45,421 nucleotides of DNA from a bacterium (GTDB lineage Bacteria; Bdellovibrionota_C; UBA2361; RFPC01): NCBI GenBank assembly GCA_009926305.1, contig RFPC01000011.1, forward strand, positions 1-45,421, written 5' to 3'. The position numbers were made by a program, and so were the translations under genes. Below, piece after piece: positions 24,519-33,414 of this stretch (positions are counted from its first letter, which is position 1; every line of letters begins with the position of its first letter). The notes beneath the pieces were generated by a model that worked only from the letters and a program-made list of their open reading frames with translations, did not search any database and had not been told where the DNA came from.

Positions 24519-27245
24519 CTAAGCTTCACTATTAAAAATATGATCGGTTGCGCTTAACCCAGATTCTTCGGTGTTAATTGCCTCATTGCTCTCTCGCAGC
24601 ATCTGCTCTTGAAGAGCCTTGGCTCCGTAGGGAGCAATTGCTACAACATGTCTAAGCGCGAGTTCAAAGTCTCCGTTACATTGAGCAAGCACTTCTGCAA
24701 ATAGCTGATTGTCATCACCGTTGTTGGTGCTCGCCCAGTAAAAAGAGGGTTCGAGCGGTAAGGTAAGAGCCCCCTCACCGATATCAGAGAGCAGAAAGAA
24801 TTGAGATTCCACACCTTTTATAGTGCGGAGTCGAAGGATCACATTAGACTGTTGTTCACTCAGATTAAATGCTTGCGCGGTATAGTGAAACTTTGCTGGA
24901 TCCTGCCGCAAGAAAATTTTATGAGCGCTATTCTGAACGATTGCCTGGCCGCCATTGCCGACATAGAAGTCTTCTCCAGATTGGGAAGCTGCTATAACAA
25001 TACCTTTTCGCTTTCTATACAGACGGAAAGCCGTCTCTATAGTGCTGGCTGATGTCTTCCCAATGAGATCATGTGCTTCATCGAAGACAAGAATCTTTCG
25101 TGAATCTAACTCTTTTGGGTCGTTCATCACTTCATCAGCCCACAGCATCGCAATCTTTAAGAAAACCCTTTGCAGGTCTGGATTCCTGCTAAGCGCTTTA
25201 AGATCAAAGACGATAAATCTTTCTTCGAGCTCAAGACTGCCAGGCCTATCGAAGAAACGAGCGTATGTTCCATTTCCATAGTAGTCACCCATAAGCACCG
25301 CTATGCGTTGGCGTCGTTGGGCAGATTCTTCTGGCTCATTAATTCGCTTTGGAGCCCTCAATACAGAGGCTACATCACTCAACACAAGCTCTCGCTTCAT
25401 TGGCCCATTTCGATAGAGGCGGTGGGATTCAATGAGAGATTCGGTGACTGCTGCCTTGTCGAGTCTCTCAAGCTGACGAGAGCCTTCCGTCGCCATATCA
25501 CAGATAATATCGGCCGCCATGTCTATCAAATCTTTGTAATCACCCTTGGTCAGATCTGCTTCAGTCTTTCCGAGGCGGGCAAGAAAGTTCATGGCTGGAG
25601 CTTTTGATGGAGTTGCCTCGTATACGCGACCATTGAATAGTTTTGCCAACTTATCGAAACCACAGGGTTGACCTACCATCCCCTTGTCAAAAACGAAGGT
25701 AATCGGTTGTCGTTCGACCAGTCGTCCTGAACTAAGTGTGGAGTAGTGCCCTCTGTTCATGGTAATGAGCAGGTAGCACAGGAGATAGCTTTTCCCTGCA
25801 CCAGATACTCCGGCAATCAGAACGTTCGGAGCAGTCTCGGAATCATACAGATCAAATCCAACGAGTTCGCGGTTCCATAGGCTCGGAAGAACGAACAAGC
25901 TTCCCTTGCTTCCTCGCCAATTCCCCCAAAGTGGCAAAAGACGGGAGGCACGAGATGACCGCATCATATTTGTCCATCCAGGGCCATCGGTCGACGGGTC
26001 ATAGCAGCCCGGAAGTGAGTTAATGATGACACCAAGATCAGAGACCTCATGAGGCATACCACGTGCGCCATTCAACTGAGGAAACGTTGCTACTGCCTCA
26101 GCAGAAGCACGCATTACTTCTTCTTTAGTTTGACAGAAGAACGTCTGATGAACACCTACTCTAACCAATTGGCATCTATTTGCATAAAGCTCAGAACGAG
26201 CTGCTCTTACTGCGGCAATTTGATGCTGTACCTTCTGATTCGAGCGACCCATTGGGGTTGCCTCTCGAAATCCTAATGAGCTATCAAGACCATCAAGGCG
26301 AGCAAGTTGCTTCTCCCGAGGATCTTTTGAATAGGTAATGCTCATAATATTTTCGTATGGAGAGCTTTGTAGTGGTGTAATCATCAATGGCAAGCACTGT
26401 TTTGGAGACTTCACTAACGACACGGCTCTGAAGTAGCGACCATCTTTTTTTACAATTCCATCGTGCGGGTGTTCAGCATGGGTCTCTGAAATTTGGTTTG
26501 AGAGAAAGTCATGAGGATCGTATTCTGGACGAGGTACAGAAGTATTGCGGCCCCGTCGAAATTTTCCTGACTTTACGCTTCTTCGATTAAGAATCGGATA
26601 GAGTAGATCAATTAAGTCCTGTCCATTCACCCCTCTTGGGCGAAATCCAAGATCTACGAGCTTGCTGACAGTTCCGTCAACTAATCCACGAAACTCGCGG
26701 GCATAATGCTGATACTCTTTTGTTCGTTCTTCTGCAGATACCCCTACTTTTCCGCTGAACATACTCTTGAAGGCACGTTTAATTTGCTGAATAGGGGTAC
26801 GAGCTCTCCAAGGAGGATCGTAGCGAAAACTGACCATCAAGCGGAGTTTTCTTGGACGTTGATAGAAGTTGCCATGATTTGCTGAATTTTTCAGCATGTT
26901 AGTCCATCGTTTGGCCATCCAACCACTTGTGCCTCCAGATGGATACTCACTTAAGTTCCTTCTCAGAAGATGTTCTACATCGAAAGTAGTGATCCAATTC
27001 CATTGAGTACTAATATCCTCAGGAAGAGCGTCCATCATTTCTTGTATTTGACTACAGAGATGAAAGGCATCGGCATCTGATGTGCTTGTCATCCACTTCG
27101 GGCTTAACTCCCACATAGACCACAGTGAGGCATCTGAATGAATGAAGAGGCCATATTCTTCTTCGTACTTCACATATGGAAGCAACTCATTAAATGTTCT
27201 TTCGTCTTCGTAAAGTCTCTCACGAGTAATTCGATTAATTCCCAT
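24519..27245 (-). CDS. traC: TraC/VirB4-like secretion ATPase (F-type T4SS)
   Basis: 908 residues, near the 875 of F-plasmid TraC. The N-terminal domain has the TraC-like beginning LLPYVKYEEEYGLFIHSDASL and later LPEDISTQWNW. A second landmark is RLLPLWGNWRGSKGSLFVLPSL, ahead of the ATPase core. Walker A is GVSGAGKSYL (G484-K485-S486) and Walker B is KILVFDEAHDLIG near 714-721. TraC/VirB4 ATPases energise assembly and substrate transfer at the inner membrane base. The start overlaps the preceding lipoprotein gene by 11 bases, showing coupling. I considered IcmB/DotO, but the N-terminus and the gene order fit the F type better. Both nucleotide motifs are intact. Confidence 0.82.
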   Translation of the reverse strand: MGINRITRERLYEDERTFNELLPYVKYEEEYGLFIHSDASLWSMWELSPKWMTSTSDADAFHLCSQIQEMMDALPEDISTQWNWITTFDVEHLLRRNLSEYPSGGTSGWMAKRWTNMLKNSANHGNFYQRPRKLRLMVSFRYDPPWRARTPIQQIKRAFKSMFSGKVGVSAEERTKEYQHYAREFRGLVDGTVSKLVDLGFRPRGVNGQDLIDLLYPILNRRSVKSGKFRRGRNTSVPRPEYDPHDFLSNQISETHAEHPHDGIVKKDGRYFRAVSLVKSPKQCLPLMITPLQSSPYENIMSITYSKDPREKQLARLDGLDSSLGFREATPMGRSNQKVQHQIAAVRAARSELYANRCQLVRVGVHQTFFCQTKEEVMRASAEAVATFPQLNGARGMPHEVSDLGVIINSLPGCYDPSTDGPGWTNMMRSSRASRLLPLWGNWRGSKGSLFVLPSLWNRELVGFDLYDSETAPNVLIAGVSGAGKSYLLCYLLITMNRGHYSTLSSGRLVERQPITFVFDKGMVGQPCGFDKLAKLFNGRVYEATPSKAPAMNFLARLGKTEADLTKGDYKDLIDMAADIICDMATEGSRQLERLDKAAVTESLIESHRLYRNGPMKRELVLSDVASVLRAPKRINEPEESAQRRQRIAVLMGDYYGNGTYARFFDRPGSLELEERFIVFDLKALSRNPDLQRVFLKIAMLWADEVMNDPKELDSRKILVFDEAHDLIGKTSASTIETAFRLYRKRKGIVIAASQSGEDFYVGNGGQAIVQNSAHKIFLRQDPAKFHYTAQAFNLSEQQSNVILRLRTIKGVESQFFLLSDIGEGALTLPLEPSFYWASTNNGDDNQLFAEVLAQCNGDFELALRHVVAIAPYGAKALQEQMLRESNEAINTEESGLSATDHIFNSEA

Positions 27246-27723
27246 TTGTAACCTCTTCTAAAAACCTAACGTTTTGAACCATCGATGGAAAAAATCGTAT
27301 TTCTCTGTTTTCTCTATCGATGACGATTTTGACGTCGTGATCAGCAGCAATGTTTTCGGCTAGCTCATAGATGTTGCCAAGAGCTTCAAGGGTAATCATT
27401 TCCTCACGAAGCTGACTTGAGCAGTAGCTAGAGAAGCGATATAAGCCTGCAAGTATTGTTGCAGCTTCACATAGTGATTTCTCTTTTATTGAAAAATGAA
27501 CAACTGGCAAGAGTTTTGGCCTGACCTCATCAGAGGCGCGATGAAGACTTCTTGCTGGTTGGCTGGTCGGCAGGTGTACCCACCGGAGCCGATTATAGGT
27601 CGGTTCCTGTGGCAACTGTTGCTCAGCAACCTGATAAGCCCGTTTTGCTGGGGATAGCTCTAGAGTTGAAGAGCATCCAGAAAGCATTAAGCAGATGATG
27701 GTGAATGATAGAAGAACTCTCAC
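27235..27723 (-). CDS. Lipoprotein with possible secretin N0-like domain
   Basis: 162 residues. Lipoprotein signal with LMLSGC (Cys about 17). The C-terminal half (TLEALGNIYELAENIAADHDV and IVIDRENREIRFF) has the beta-alpha layout of secretin N0/STN domains, as in DotD, which lines outer-membrane rings. It is a plausible outer-membrane complex part. The start overlaps the preceding gene by a 4-base ATGA-type junction (27720-27723) and its stop overlaps the ATPase gene. Not alignable by eye to TraV. Confidence 0.65.
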   Translation of the reverse strand: MRVLLSFTIICLMLSGCSSTLELSPAKRAYQVAEQQLPQEPTYNRLRWVHLPTSQPARSLHRASDEVRPKLLPVVHFSIKEKSLCEAATILAGLYRFSSYCSSQLREEMITLEALGNIYELAENIAADHDVKIVIDRENREIRFFPSMVQNVRFLEEVTNGN

Positions 27724-28193
27724 CTTGCACTCCTTGTATAAGGAATACCTGAATCAGATAGGCCACTGCCACCTGAAAGCTTCTGTTTTTCAAAAACATC
27801 CGTGACAGCCCATCGGTCTTCTAGAACCTTTAGGTAGTAGTAGTGGGCCGGAACCAGGTCTCCACTTCCGTTTAGATGATCTGGTACCCACATAAGTCGA
27901 ACTACAGCTGGTTGAATTACTGGATTCACTGGCTGTGGTTGATGGGCCTTGGGATAACGACTTACTTCTTCAAGAGAGGCGCGAGCCTTCTCAAGCCTAT
28001 TTCCTTCTTCCTTCAGTGCATGATCACTAGGTGTCCCCTGGAGGGCTTCATCCTTAATAGGTGCTTGAAAAGGATTCAATGCCCCACTGATTGTTCCACA
28101 ACCTGTGCACACGAGAGCAGTGATAGCTATGCCGATAATTTTGAGGGTTATTGTATTCCAGTTCATTTCATTTCCTTCAAAAAACCTTTTCAT
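27720..28193 (-). CDS. Lipoprotein in TraV position
   Basis: 157 residues, or 148 if the second ATG (28166) is used; both have ribosome sites (GAGGA before the first, GAAGGA before the second). Lipobox LVCTGC. After the signal comes a short helical stretch, then a Tyr/Trp-rich C-terminus (RLMWVPDHL, AHYYYLKVLEDRW). In F-like systems TraV, a lipoprotein of about 170 residues that forms the outer-membrane ring with TraK and TraB, is encoded just after traB; this gene has that place and size but lacks convincing sequence identity. Starts 9 bases after the TraB-like stop. Confidence 0.65.
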   Translation of the reverse strand: MKRFFEGNEMNWNTITLKIIGIAITALVCTGCGTISGALNPFQAPIKDEALQGTPSDHALKEEGNRLEKARASLEEVSRYPKAHQPQPVNPVIQPAVVRLMWVPDHLNGSGDLVPAHYYYLKVLEDRWAVTDVFEKQKLSGGSGLSDSGIPYTRSAR

Positions 28194-28202
28194 GTATGTC
28201 CT

Positions 28203-29384
28203 CTAGTTGATGCCAGAAAAGATATCATCCTCGACCGATATTAAGTCATATAGTCGTGGAATTACCGTTCCCTCGGTAAAGATGGCGGTTGCTTCCCTTC
28301 CAGAGTAAACTTGAACTACTGGTATTGCGGCTTGCATTCGTTCTCTAACCATTTGTGACCAGACATTTGCACTTTGTGATGCCCCCTGACCGAGAGCGAA
28401 TAATGAGGCGTCCCCAGTAATATAGGATTGACCATTGTTGTTTGTTGTAACTTGGGCCTGGCTTGTTGCTTGACCTAAGCCAGCCACAGCTCCAGTAGTT
28501 GCTGTCGACGCTAAAACTTTTCCGAGTGGGTCAATCGGGACTCCCGGTAGCCCAAGAATTCCGTCTTCACCAACCATATATCCATCAATAGGAAGGTTTT
28601 GCACTTCGCCATCTGGCATTCGTAGTGTTAGAGAAGTGAGTCGAAAGAGGGCGCGAGAATCTATGAGAGAGCCCTGAGCAGCCGCCAGAATACGTGCATT
28701 TCCAAGAGGTAGTGATGCTCCATCTGGGCTTTGAACATCTCCGATGAGCTCCATCAGCACCGGATAGGGAGCGCCTGTTGTCGGGGCATTAACTCCAGCC
28801 AGAAGCCTAACTCTCACAAAATCAGTGGGAGCAATGTAAGCAGAGCGAGGGTCCAGATCTTCTAAAATTGGTGGAGCAACTACGCCTCCATCTGATACTT
28901 CGCCGAAGGTTTCAAGAGAATCCGCAGCAAGAATATCTTCTTCTGGAAAAAGCGGGGTATCGCTAATGGGCTTTCCATCAGTAGCTGATGACTGAGAATA
29001 TTCGGGTAAAGCCGCTCGTTGTGACTCGACTCGCTTGATAAGGGTCTCAAAGATCTCTGCTGTTCGAATTTCATTCTCTTCTATTCGCTTATTTGTATTG
29101 TCGAGTGCGGTCTTAAATTGTTCCTGACTCTCTTGTAGTACGTCTAATCGCTGTACTACGACTTTCTGAAGGTCATCATATAATTCATTAGCAGAGGCCA
29201 TGCCGAGAGTTTCTGACGATTGTTGGGTAGTCGCGCGATGGAGATTAGGTTTTGGGCGTGGCTTCTTCGGCTCATACGTTATCATGAAAATAGCCGCAAG
29301 ACCCACTAAGACAGCAGCGACTTGAGCTTTGCGCTCTTTCTTTAGAAGTTGTACGAGATCGCTGGCTTTTTGTTTTATACTCAT
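28203..29384 (-). CDS. traB: TraB/VirB10-like T4SS scaffold protein
   Basis: 393 residues. Cytosolic basic start, membrane helix at about 20-36, Pro/Lys linker, coiled coil at about 65-125, then a VirB10-type beta domain. The domain shows DFVRVRLLAGVNAPTTGAPYPVL and IDGYMVGEDGILGLPG, equivalent to GYVxGEDGKxGLRG of F-type TraB, and a Gly/Ala/Gln-rich stretch that could be the antenna region. This is the protein that spans both membranes in T4SS cores. It is shorter than F TraB (about 475) and lacks an extended Pro-rich region. It is 18 bases after the TraK-like gene. Confidence 0.8.
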   Translation of the reverse strand: MSIKQKASDLVQLLKKERKAQVAAVLVGLAAIFMITYEPKKPRPKPNLHRATTQQSSETLGMASANELYDDLQKVVVQRLDVLQESQEQFKTALDNTNKRIEENEIRTAEIFETLIKRVESQRAALPEYSQSSATDGKPISDTPLFPEEDILAADSLETFGEVSDGGVVAPPILEDLDPRSAYIAPTDFVRVRLLAGVNAPTTGAPYPVLMELIGDVQSPDGASLPLGNARILAAAQGSLIDSRALFRLTSLTLRMPDGEVQNLPIDGYMVGEDGILGLPGVPIDPLGKVLASTATTGAVAGLGQATSQAQVTTNNNGQSYITGDASLFALGQGASQSANVWSQMVRERMQAAIPVVQVYSGREATAIFTEGTVIPRLYDLISVEDDIFSGIN

Positions 29385-29402
29385 CTCTATCAGATCTCCA
29401 AC

Positions 29403-30227
29403 TTATTTTTTTGGTCGAGTTATTACGTATACTTTTGTTTCGTGTTTGCCTGCTATCTGTTGCTCAATATTCAATGGCTTGGCAGTGAGTTCCCAGTTTG
29501 TCATTGAGATGGCACGTGTGCCATCAAGACGAAAGGTTGCAGGATTTAGTCTTTGTGAGACATCGAGCTCATTTGATGCATCTATGACGTACCCCCACAA
29601 ATTGGGACCAACAAAAATTTTATCAACGGTGGCCCTTAGTGTTCCGTCATCAAGTACGGCTTCACCTTTATATCGATCGGTCATCCGATATCCAGGTATT
29701 TTCTCCTTTCCGTACTCAGCTACGAGAACAAGCTCGCGCATAAGACCTGCTACCGTTGCTGGATCTTTCTTTGAGAAGCCTGACCGGGCATATTCTGGCG
29801 TATCATCATCTTCTTCCGAGAGCATCGATGTGCGTCGATCGAAAATCTGGAGTTGAGGTTGGCGTGGAAAAGAATCATTCGCCCGTCGAACTCGTATGGG
29901 ATATGAGCGACCATCCTCAAGTCTTACGATCAAGGCTTCACCTTCTTCTGTAATTGACTCATTTGAAAAAAGGATAAGGTCTGATTCCTTGCGATCAAGA
30001 GATAATGAAGATGTTTTCTTTCGAAATCCTCCAGATATGGTGTCTGGAAACCTCACCTGCGTAGGCTCTCCTGGGGTTACACGCACTGAAATCTCTCCCT
30101 CTCCTCGATAGTCAATATTCTCACTTTGTGCTGGAAGTGGAGATATAAGGCATGCTGAAAGAACCATTGCCAGGCTATAATAGTGTAGTCTCTGTTTCAT
30201 GCTCAAAAGCTCTCTAGTAATTAACAT
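29403..30227 (-). CDS. traK: TraK/VirB9-like T4SS protein
   Basis: 274 residues from the ATG at 30225-30227 (GAGG seven bases upstream); a second ATG at 30200 would give a more typical signal peptide. Hydrophobic export signal ending near LPAQS. The mature N-terminus has a TraK-like beta pattern: VRVTPGEPTQVRFPDTI, then a strand array up to LEDGRSYPIRV. The C-terminal part holds a second beta domain. TraK/VirB9 builds the outer-membrane complex with TraV and TraB. The gene overlaps the end of the TraE-like gene. Identification rests on pattern plus order L-E-K-B, not on high identity. Confidence 0.72.
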   Translation of the reverse strand: MLITRELLSMKQRLHYYSLAMVLSACLISPLPAQSENIDYRGEGEISVRVTPGEPTQVRFPDTISGGFRKKTSSLSLDRKESDLILFSNESITEEGEALIVRLEDGRSYPIRVRRANDSFPRQPQLQIFDRRTSMLSEEDDDTPEYARSGFSKKDPATVAGLMRELVLVAEYGKEKIPGYRMTDRYKGEAVLDDGTLRATVDKIFVGPNLWGYVIDASNELDVSQRLNPATFRLDGTRAISMTNWELTAKPLNIEQQIAGKHETKVYVITRPKK

Positions 30228-30858
30228 CTTCAACCTCGATATTTATGGCGACTAATCCATACGGATTAATTTTGTTTCGCGGCTTAGTAGTAAAAGTAAT
30301 TCGATATGCAGTTGACACAGGAGCAATCTGCTTTCCTGCAAGAAACTTCGTTCTTTCGCCGATGAGAGAGACTCGTATCCCACCACGAGTTTTCTCGATC
30401 TTATTTCGAGAGGGATCCACGAAGAACAGTTGGGTTCGAGAAGTCCCTCGGATGGCTTGTAGTTCCATGCCTAGCATTTTCTCTTTGAATACTGATAGAG
30501 CGGGCTCATCAAGAAGCTCGAGAGCTGCTAGAAATTGTTTTTGAGCGGTATGCGGCTGATAGGTCGCAATTAGATTGACAATCTCGGTTGACGCCTCAAT
30601 TAGCGCGTCTTCTGGTATTTGATCTACAGCATATTGTCCAGGTAGGGGCTGTCGAGGAACATGCAGCGTGATCTCTCTTGTTGAATACACGTAAAAAGCG
30701 AAGCAAATAAGTAAGAAGCTTCCGAACATTTGAACCAGTGCGATAACACGCCACATGGTTGCCTGCTCTCGATAGCTTTCCCATAATTTGAACGTATCGG
30801 CTTCTTGTCGACTTTCTGCCAACTTAATCTTTTGTGCGATATTCTTATTCTTTGCCAT
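30214..30858 (-). CDS. traE: TraE/VirB8-like T4SS inner-membrane protein
   Basis: 214 residues, as F TraE (188). Basic cytosolic N-terminus, one membrane helix at about 33-58, then a periplasmic domain with the VirB8/TraE-type fold: EIVNLIATYQP, IRVSLIGERTKFLAGKQIAP and a final strand INIEVEDVNY. TraE is an essential inner-membrane part that contacts the outer complex. AAGG seven bases before the ATG supports the start. The IcmL/DotI family shares this topology; the order with the TraL-like protein before and the TraK-like protein after favours TraE. Confidence 0.75.
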   Translation of the reverse strand: MAKNKNIAQKIKLAESRQEADTFKLWESYREQATMWRVIALVQMFGSFLLICFAFYVYSTREITLHVPRQPLPGQYAVDQIPEDALIEASTEIVNLIATYQPHTAQKQFLAALELLDEPALSVFKEKMLGMELQAIRGTSRTQLFFVDPSRNKIEKTRGGIRVSLIGERTKFLAGKQIAPVSTAYRITFTTKPRNKINPYGLVAINIEVEDVNY

Positions 30859-30891
30859 CTTAAAACCTTTTAACCAACTATTCTTTAGACT

Positions 30892-31311
30892 TTATCTCCA
30901 CTCGTTTTCCTCGATATCTTCATCATCCTCTTGGCTCTGAAGAAAAACATCCATTAGACCTAACTCGACAAATTCTTTTCTCTCGGACAGCGATTGTAGC
31001 GGCGTTCCACTCCACATTGGTTGCAAGCTTGATGGAGCTGGAATAGTTGGTGGCTCAATCCCTAATTGAGACATGCAGTAATTTGCTACTCCCTTTTCCT
31101 CATCCGGAAAGGAGCTTCGAAGAGCCTTCAGGAGAAATGCTGTTCCGATAATGATGCCGATGAAGTAAGGCATCGTTCTGGCGGGAGAGCCTGTAAAAAC
31201 GAATTCTTGGACAATGATGGCAAGCATGAGTCCAGAGCCCCACTCCATGGGACGGGCTCCAGCAAAAGTCCAACCTTCATTAAGACCTGGGATTACTTCT
31301 CCATTATCCAT
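30892..31311 (-). CDS. traL: TraL/VirB3-like T4SS inner-membrane protein
   Basis: 139 residues. Two short membrane helices at about 25-40 and 46-65 after a short N-terminus, as in TraL and VirB3 proteins (F TraL 91 residues). It has an added acidic cytosolic tail of about 70 residues (QEDDEDIEENEW at the end). VirB3/TraL assists the VirB4/TraC ATPase at the inner membrane. AGAGG eight bases before the ATG. The first of the L-E-K-B set; the gap to the TraE-like gene is 33 bases. Identification is by topology and position. Confidence 0.62.
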   Translation of the reverse strand: MDNGEVIPGLNEGWTFAGARPMEWGSGLMLAIIVQEFVFTGSPARTMPYFIGIIIGTAFLLKALRSSFPDEEKGVANYCMSQLGIEPPTIPAPSSLQPMWSGTPLQSLSERKEFVELGLMDVFLQSQEDDEDIEENEWR

Positions 31312-31357
31312 ACGTAAAACCTCTCTCTCTCTCTTCTAACCATAAAGCGTTTTTGCT

Positions 31358-31723
31358 TCAGTTCTTCTTTACTCCCAGGAGTTCAGCCATAGGTTCGTAC
31401 CGAACGCCCTCTTCAGAAGCCCGTGGTTGGGGATCGATTAAGCGCTCAAGTATCTGAATTTTATCAAGAATCTCAGAACGGAGCTGATTAGCATCAATTA
31501 ATGCATCAGGGTCGACCAACGCTGTACCCTGATCAAATTCACGAAGAGCTACGTTCATTGATGCTCGAGCGCGAGACCAGTGACCAACAGCCTTGCTGAG
31601 AGTCGCTCCTTCTGCTCGTTCAATCTTGGTTGGGCCAGTCGCCTCTGCAATTGGCGGCATGAAAAAAGCTGCTGTACACAGGAGCTGGGCTACGGTAAGT
31701 GCTGTAATCGCTCGGTATTTCAT
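31358..31723 (-). CDS. Small exported protein at head of the T4SS operon
   Basis: 121 residues. Signal peptide with core LTVAQLLCTAAFFM and likely cleavage after AEA (about residue 28). The mature part is hydrophilic and helical (ASMNVALREFDQGTALVDPDALIDANQLRSEI) with no membrane segment, so it is not a TraA-type pilin although it occupies the traA position. Strong AAAGGA ribosome site seven bases upstream. It lies 46 bases before the TraL-like gene. A periplasmic accessory or a secreted substrate are both possible; no family recognised. Confidence 0.65.
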   Translation of the reverse strand: MKYRAITALTVAQLLCTAAFFMPPIAEATGPTKIERAEGATLSKAVGHWSRARASMNVALREFDQGTALVDPDALIDANQLRSEILDKIQILERLIDPQPRASEEGVRYEPMAELLGVKKN

Positions 31724-31999
31724 AGAGTTATCCTTTAAAAAACCTCTTCTCTGATGTTATGAGAGGAAAAACAGGAATGAGTCCTCTAGTGAGATGTATT
31801 TTGGGATAATTATTAAGATATTAGGAATTTTTCGTAATCTTTCGGCAGTTTTTATGGTTATTGCCGAGATGGAGGCTGGGAAGAATTCGTGGGGAGATGT
31901 GTATGTTCCCATGACCTCGAGGTGAGGTTCTTCAATCGTTAGGGTCTCTGTTAACTGAGCCTCTTTCATTCTTTCGCCTGTTTAGTACTATCAAAAGGT
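31724..31999. promoter_or_regulatory. Divergent promoter region of the secretion operon and the arylsulfotransferase-like gene
   Basis: 276 bases between two genes that point away from each other. It must drive the long leftward operon and the rightward arylsulfotransferase-like gene. An AT-rich core (around 31798-31825) stands out. I could not assign confident -35/-10 elements or an operator. A short frame inside it (31757-31969, leftward) is probably not a gene. Confidence 0.45.
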
Positions 32000-33340
32000 A
32001 TGAAAAAGCGAGAAGCAGCCCTATTTATTCAAATCGCATGTCTTATTTTTGGTGCCTTAGTCGTTAACTCCCTGGCATCACTGGATTTAGGCTCACTCTC
32101 TGGAGGGCGCCCGCCCAGTAATCGGGCTGCTCTTGATAACTTCCAGCAAGTGAGCCTCTCTTCGAGTTCCGCCGTTCTTTCAAGTTCAGAGATATCACAG
32201 CCAAGTGAACTCAAAGCAGCAGAGGATCAAACGGATTTCGTTCGAGGCTCAATTGCCTCCTCCGACCCCGAGCATTTGGCCAAAACCCCGTATCCTGGCT
32301 ATACCGTGTATGGAACCAGTGGCACTGCCGAAGTAGTGGTAGCGAATCTTCAGGATGAGTTTATCCACCGTTGGCCTATTGATGCTGATCGGGTTCGTCT
32401 CTTGCCTAATTGCAACCTGTTGGCGGTTCATGGCTCTAAGTGGGGTCTTCGGAGAGAACCCTGGGCATCACTTCGCTCAGTGATTCGTGAGTATACCTGG
32501 AAGGGAAAAGTTGTGAGAGAGATTCCACTTCCGGATGATGCCCATCACGACATTGTTCAGATGAAGAATGGCAATTTGCTCGTTCTCTATTTAACGAACG
32601 TCCCAAAACAAATGGTGAAATCGAAGTTAGGCTCTAAGTTTCAAAATGTGCAAGTTCGGTCTGATGTTATTGCGGAGATTGATAGTACCGGGAAAGAGGT
32701 GTGGAGATGGAGAGCGCATGACCACCTTGACATGAGAGACTGTGGAGCGCGTACCTGCCCTGACCTAAATCAGGAGAAGTATATCAGCGGAAAGGAGCGA
32801 TTCGATTGGACACATATTAATACCATTCGGGAGATTCCGAGCAATCGATGGTTTGATGAGGGCGATGAGCGTTTTCGGCCTGGTAATATAATCATTATGG
32901 CGCGCAATTTCTGGACATCGATGATTATTGACCGAGAGTCGGGAGAAGTCGTTTGGAAGTTTCATGGTACAGCGAATCATTCAATATCAGGTGGTCATGA
33001 ATCTCATATGATCGAACCCCACCTTCCAGGCGCTGGGAATGTGTTAATTTTTGATAATGGTCGAGTGCGAGAGGAGTCCTCGATTTTAGAGGTGAATCCG
33101 GTAACCAAAGAGATCGTTTGGGAATACTCGGATGGAAAATCATTTTTCTCAAAGGTCGCGGGAGCCGCCCAGCGTTTAGCGAATGGAAATACACTCATTT
33201 CGGAAGATGGAACAGGACGCATTTTCGAGGTCAATAAACGAGGAGAAGAGGTCTGGTCGCACCATGCATATCAGATGAGGATTAATCGTGCTTATCGCTA
33301 TTCACCAGGATATTGTCAGGAATTACCACCGCTAGGATAG
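32000..33340 (+). CDS. Arylsulfotransferase (ASST) family protein
   Basis: 446 residues. A membrane anchor at about 8-30, a Ser-rich linker to about residue 85, then a beta-propeller of the ASST family: FIHRWPIDADRVRLLPNCNLLA, NGNLLVLY, GGHESHMIEPHLPGAGNVLIFDNG, VNPVTKEIVWEYSDG and ANGNTLISEDGTGRIFEV blade repeats. ASST transfers sulfate between aryl donors and acceptors in the periplasm. Many members of this branch are untested, and no dsb partner is adjacent. The ATG has AAAAGG just ahead of it. Divergent from the T4SS operon. Confidence 0.82.
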   Translation: MKKREAALFIQIACLIFGALVVNSLASLDLGSLSGGRPPSNRAALDNFQQVSLSSSSAVLSSSEISQPSELKAAEDQTDFVRGSIASSDPEHLAKTPYPGYTVYGTSGTAEVVVANLQDEFIHRWPIDADRVRLLPNCNLLAVHGSKWGLRREPWASLRSVIREYTWKGKVVREIPLPDDAHHDIVQMKNGNLLVLYLTNVPKQMVKSKLGSKFQNVQVRSDVIAEIDSTGKEVWRWRAHDHLDMRDCGARTCPDLNQEKYISGKERFDWTHINTIREIPSNRWFDEGDERFRPGNIIIMARNFWTSMIIDRESGEVVWKFHGTANHSISGGHESHMIEPHLPGAGNVLIFDNGRVREESSILEVNPVTKEIVWEYSDGKSFFSKVAGAAQRLANGNTLISEDGTGRIFEVNKRGEEVWSHHAYQMRINRAYRYSPGYCQELPPLG

Positions 33341-33414
33341 TTAACCTGTTATATATATTCATTTAAATTGATTTGAGCTCCTCTGGGGATGCTTTTTGCC
33401 GCGATCGGGTATAT

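Noticed and set aside
24519-31311. Reading the secretion block as a Dot/Icm (type IVB) system
   Set aside because: DotI, DotH and DotG share topology with these proteins, but the TraC-like N-terminus, the GEDG motif of the TraB-like protein and the L-E-K-B-(V)-C order fit the F type better. No DotB-, DotC- or DotA-like gene was seen. One lipoprotein does have a DotD-like end.
31757-31969. Leftward 70-residue frame in the divergent promoter region
   Set aside because: Only a weak ribosome-like GGCGAAAG precedes it, it matches nothing, and it would fill the space needed for the operon promoter.
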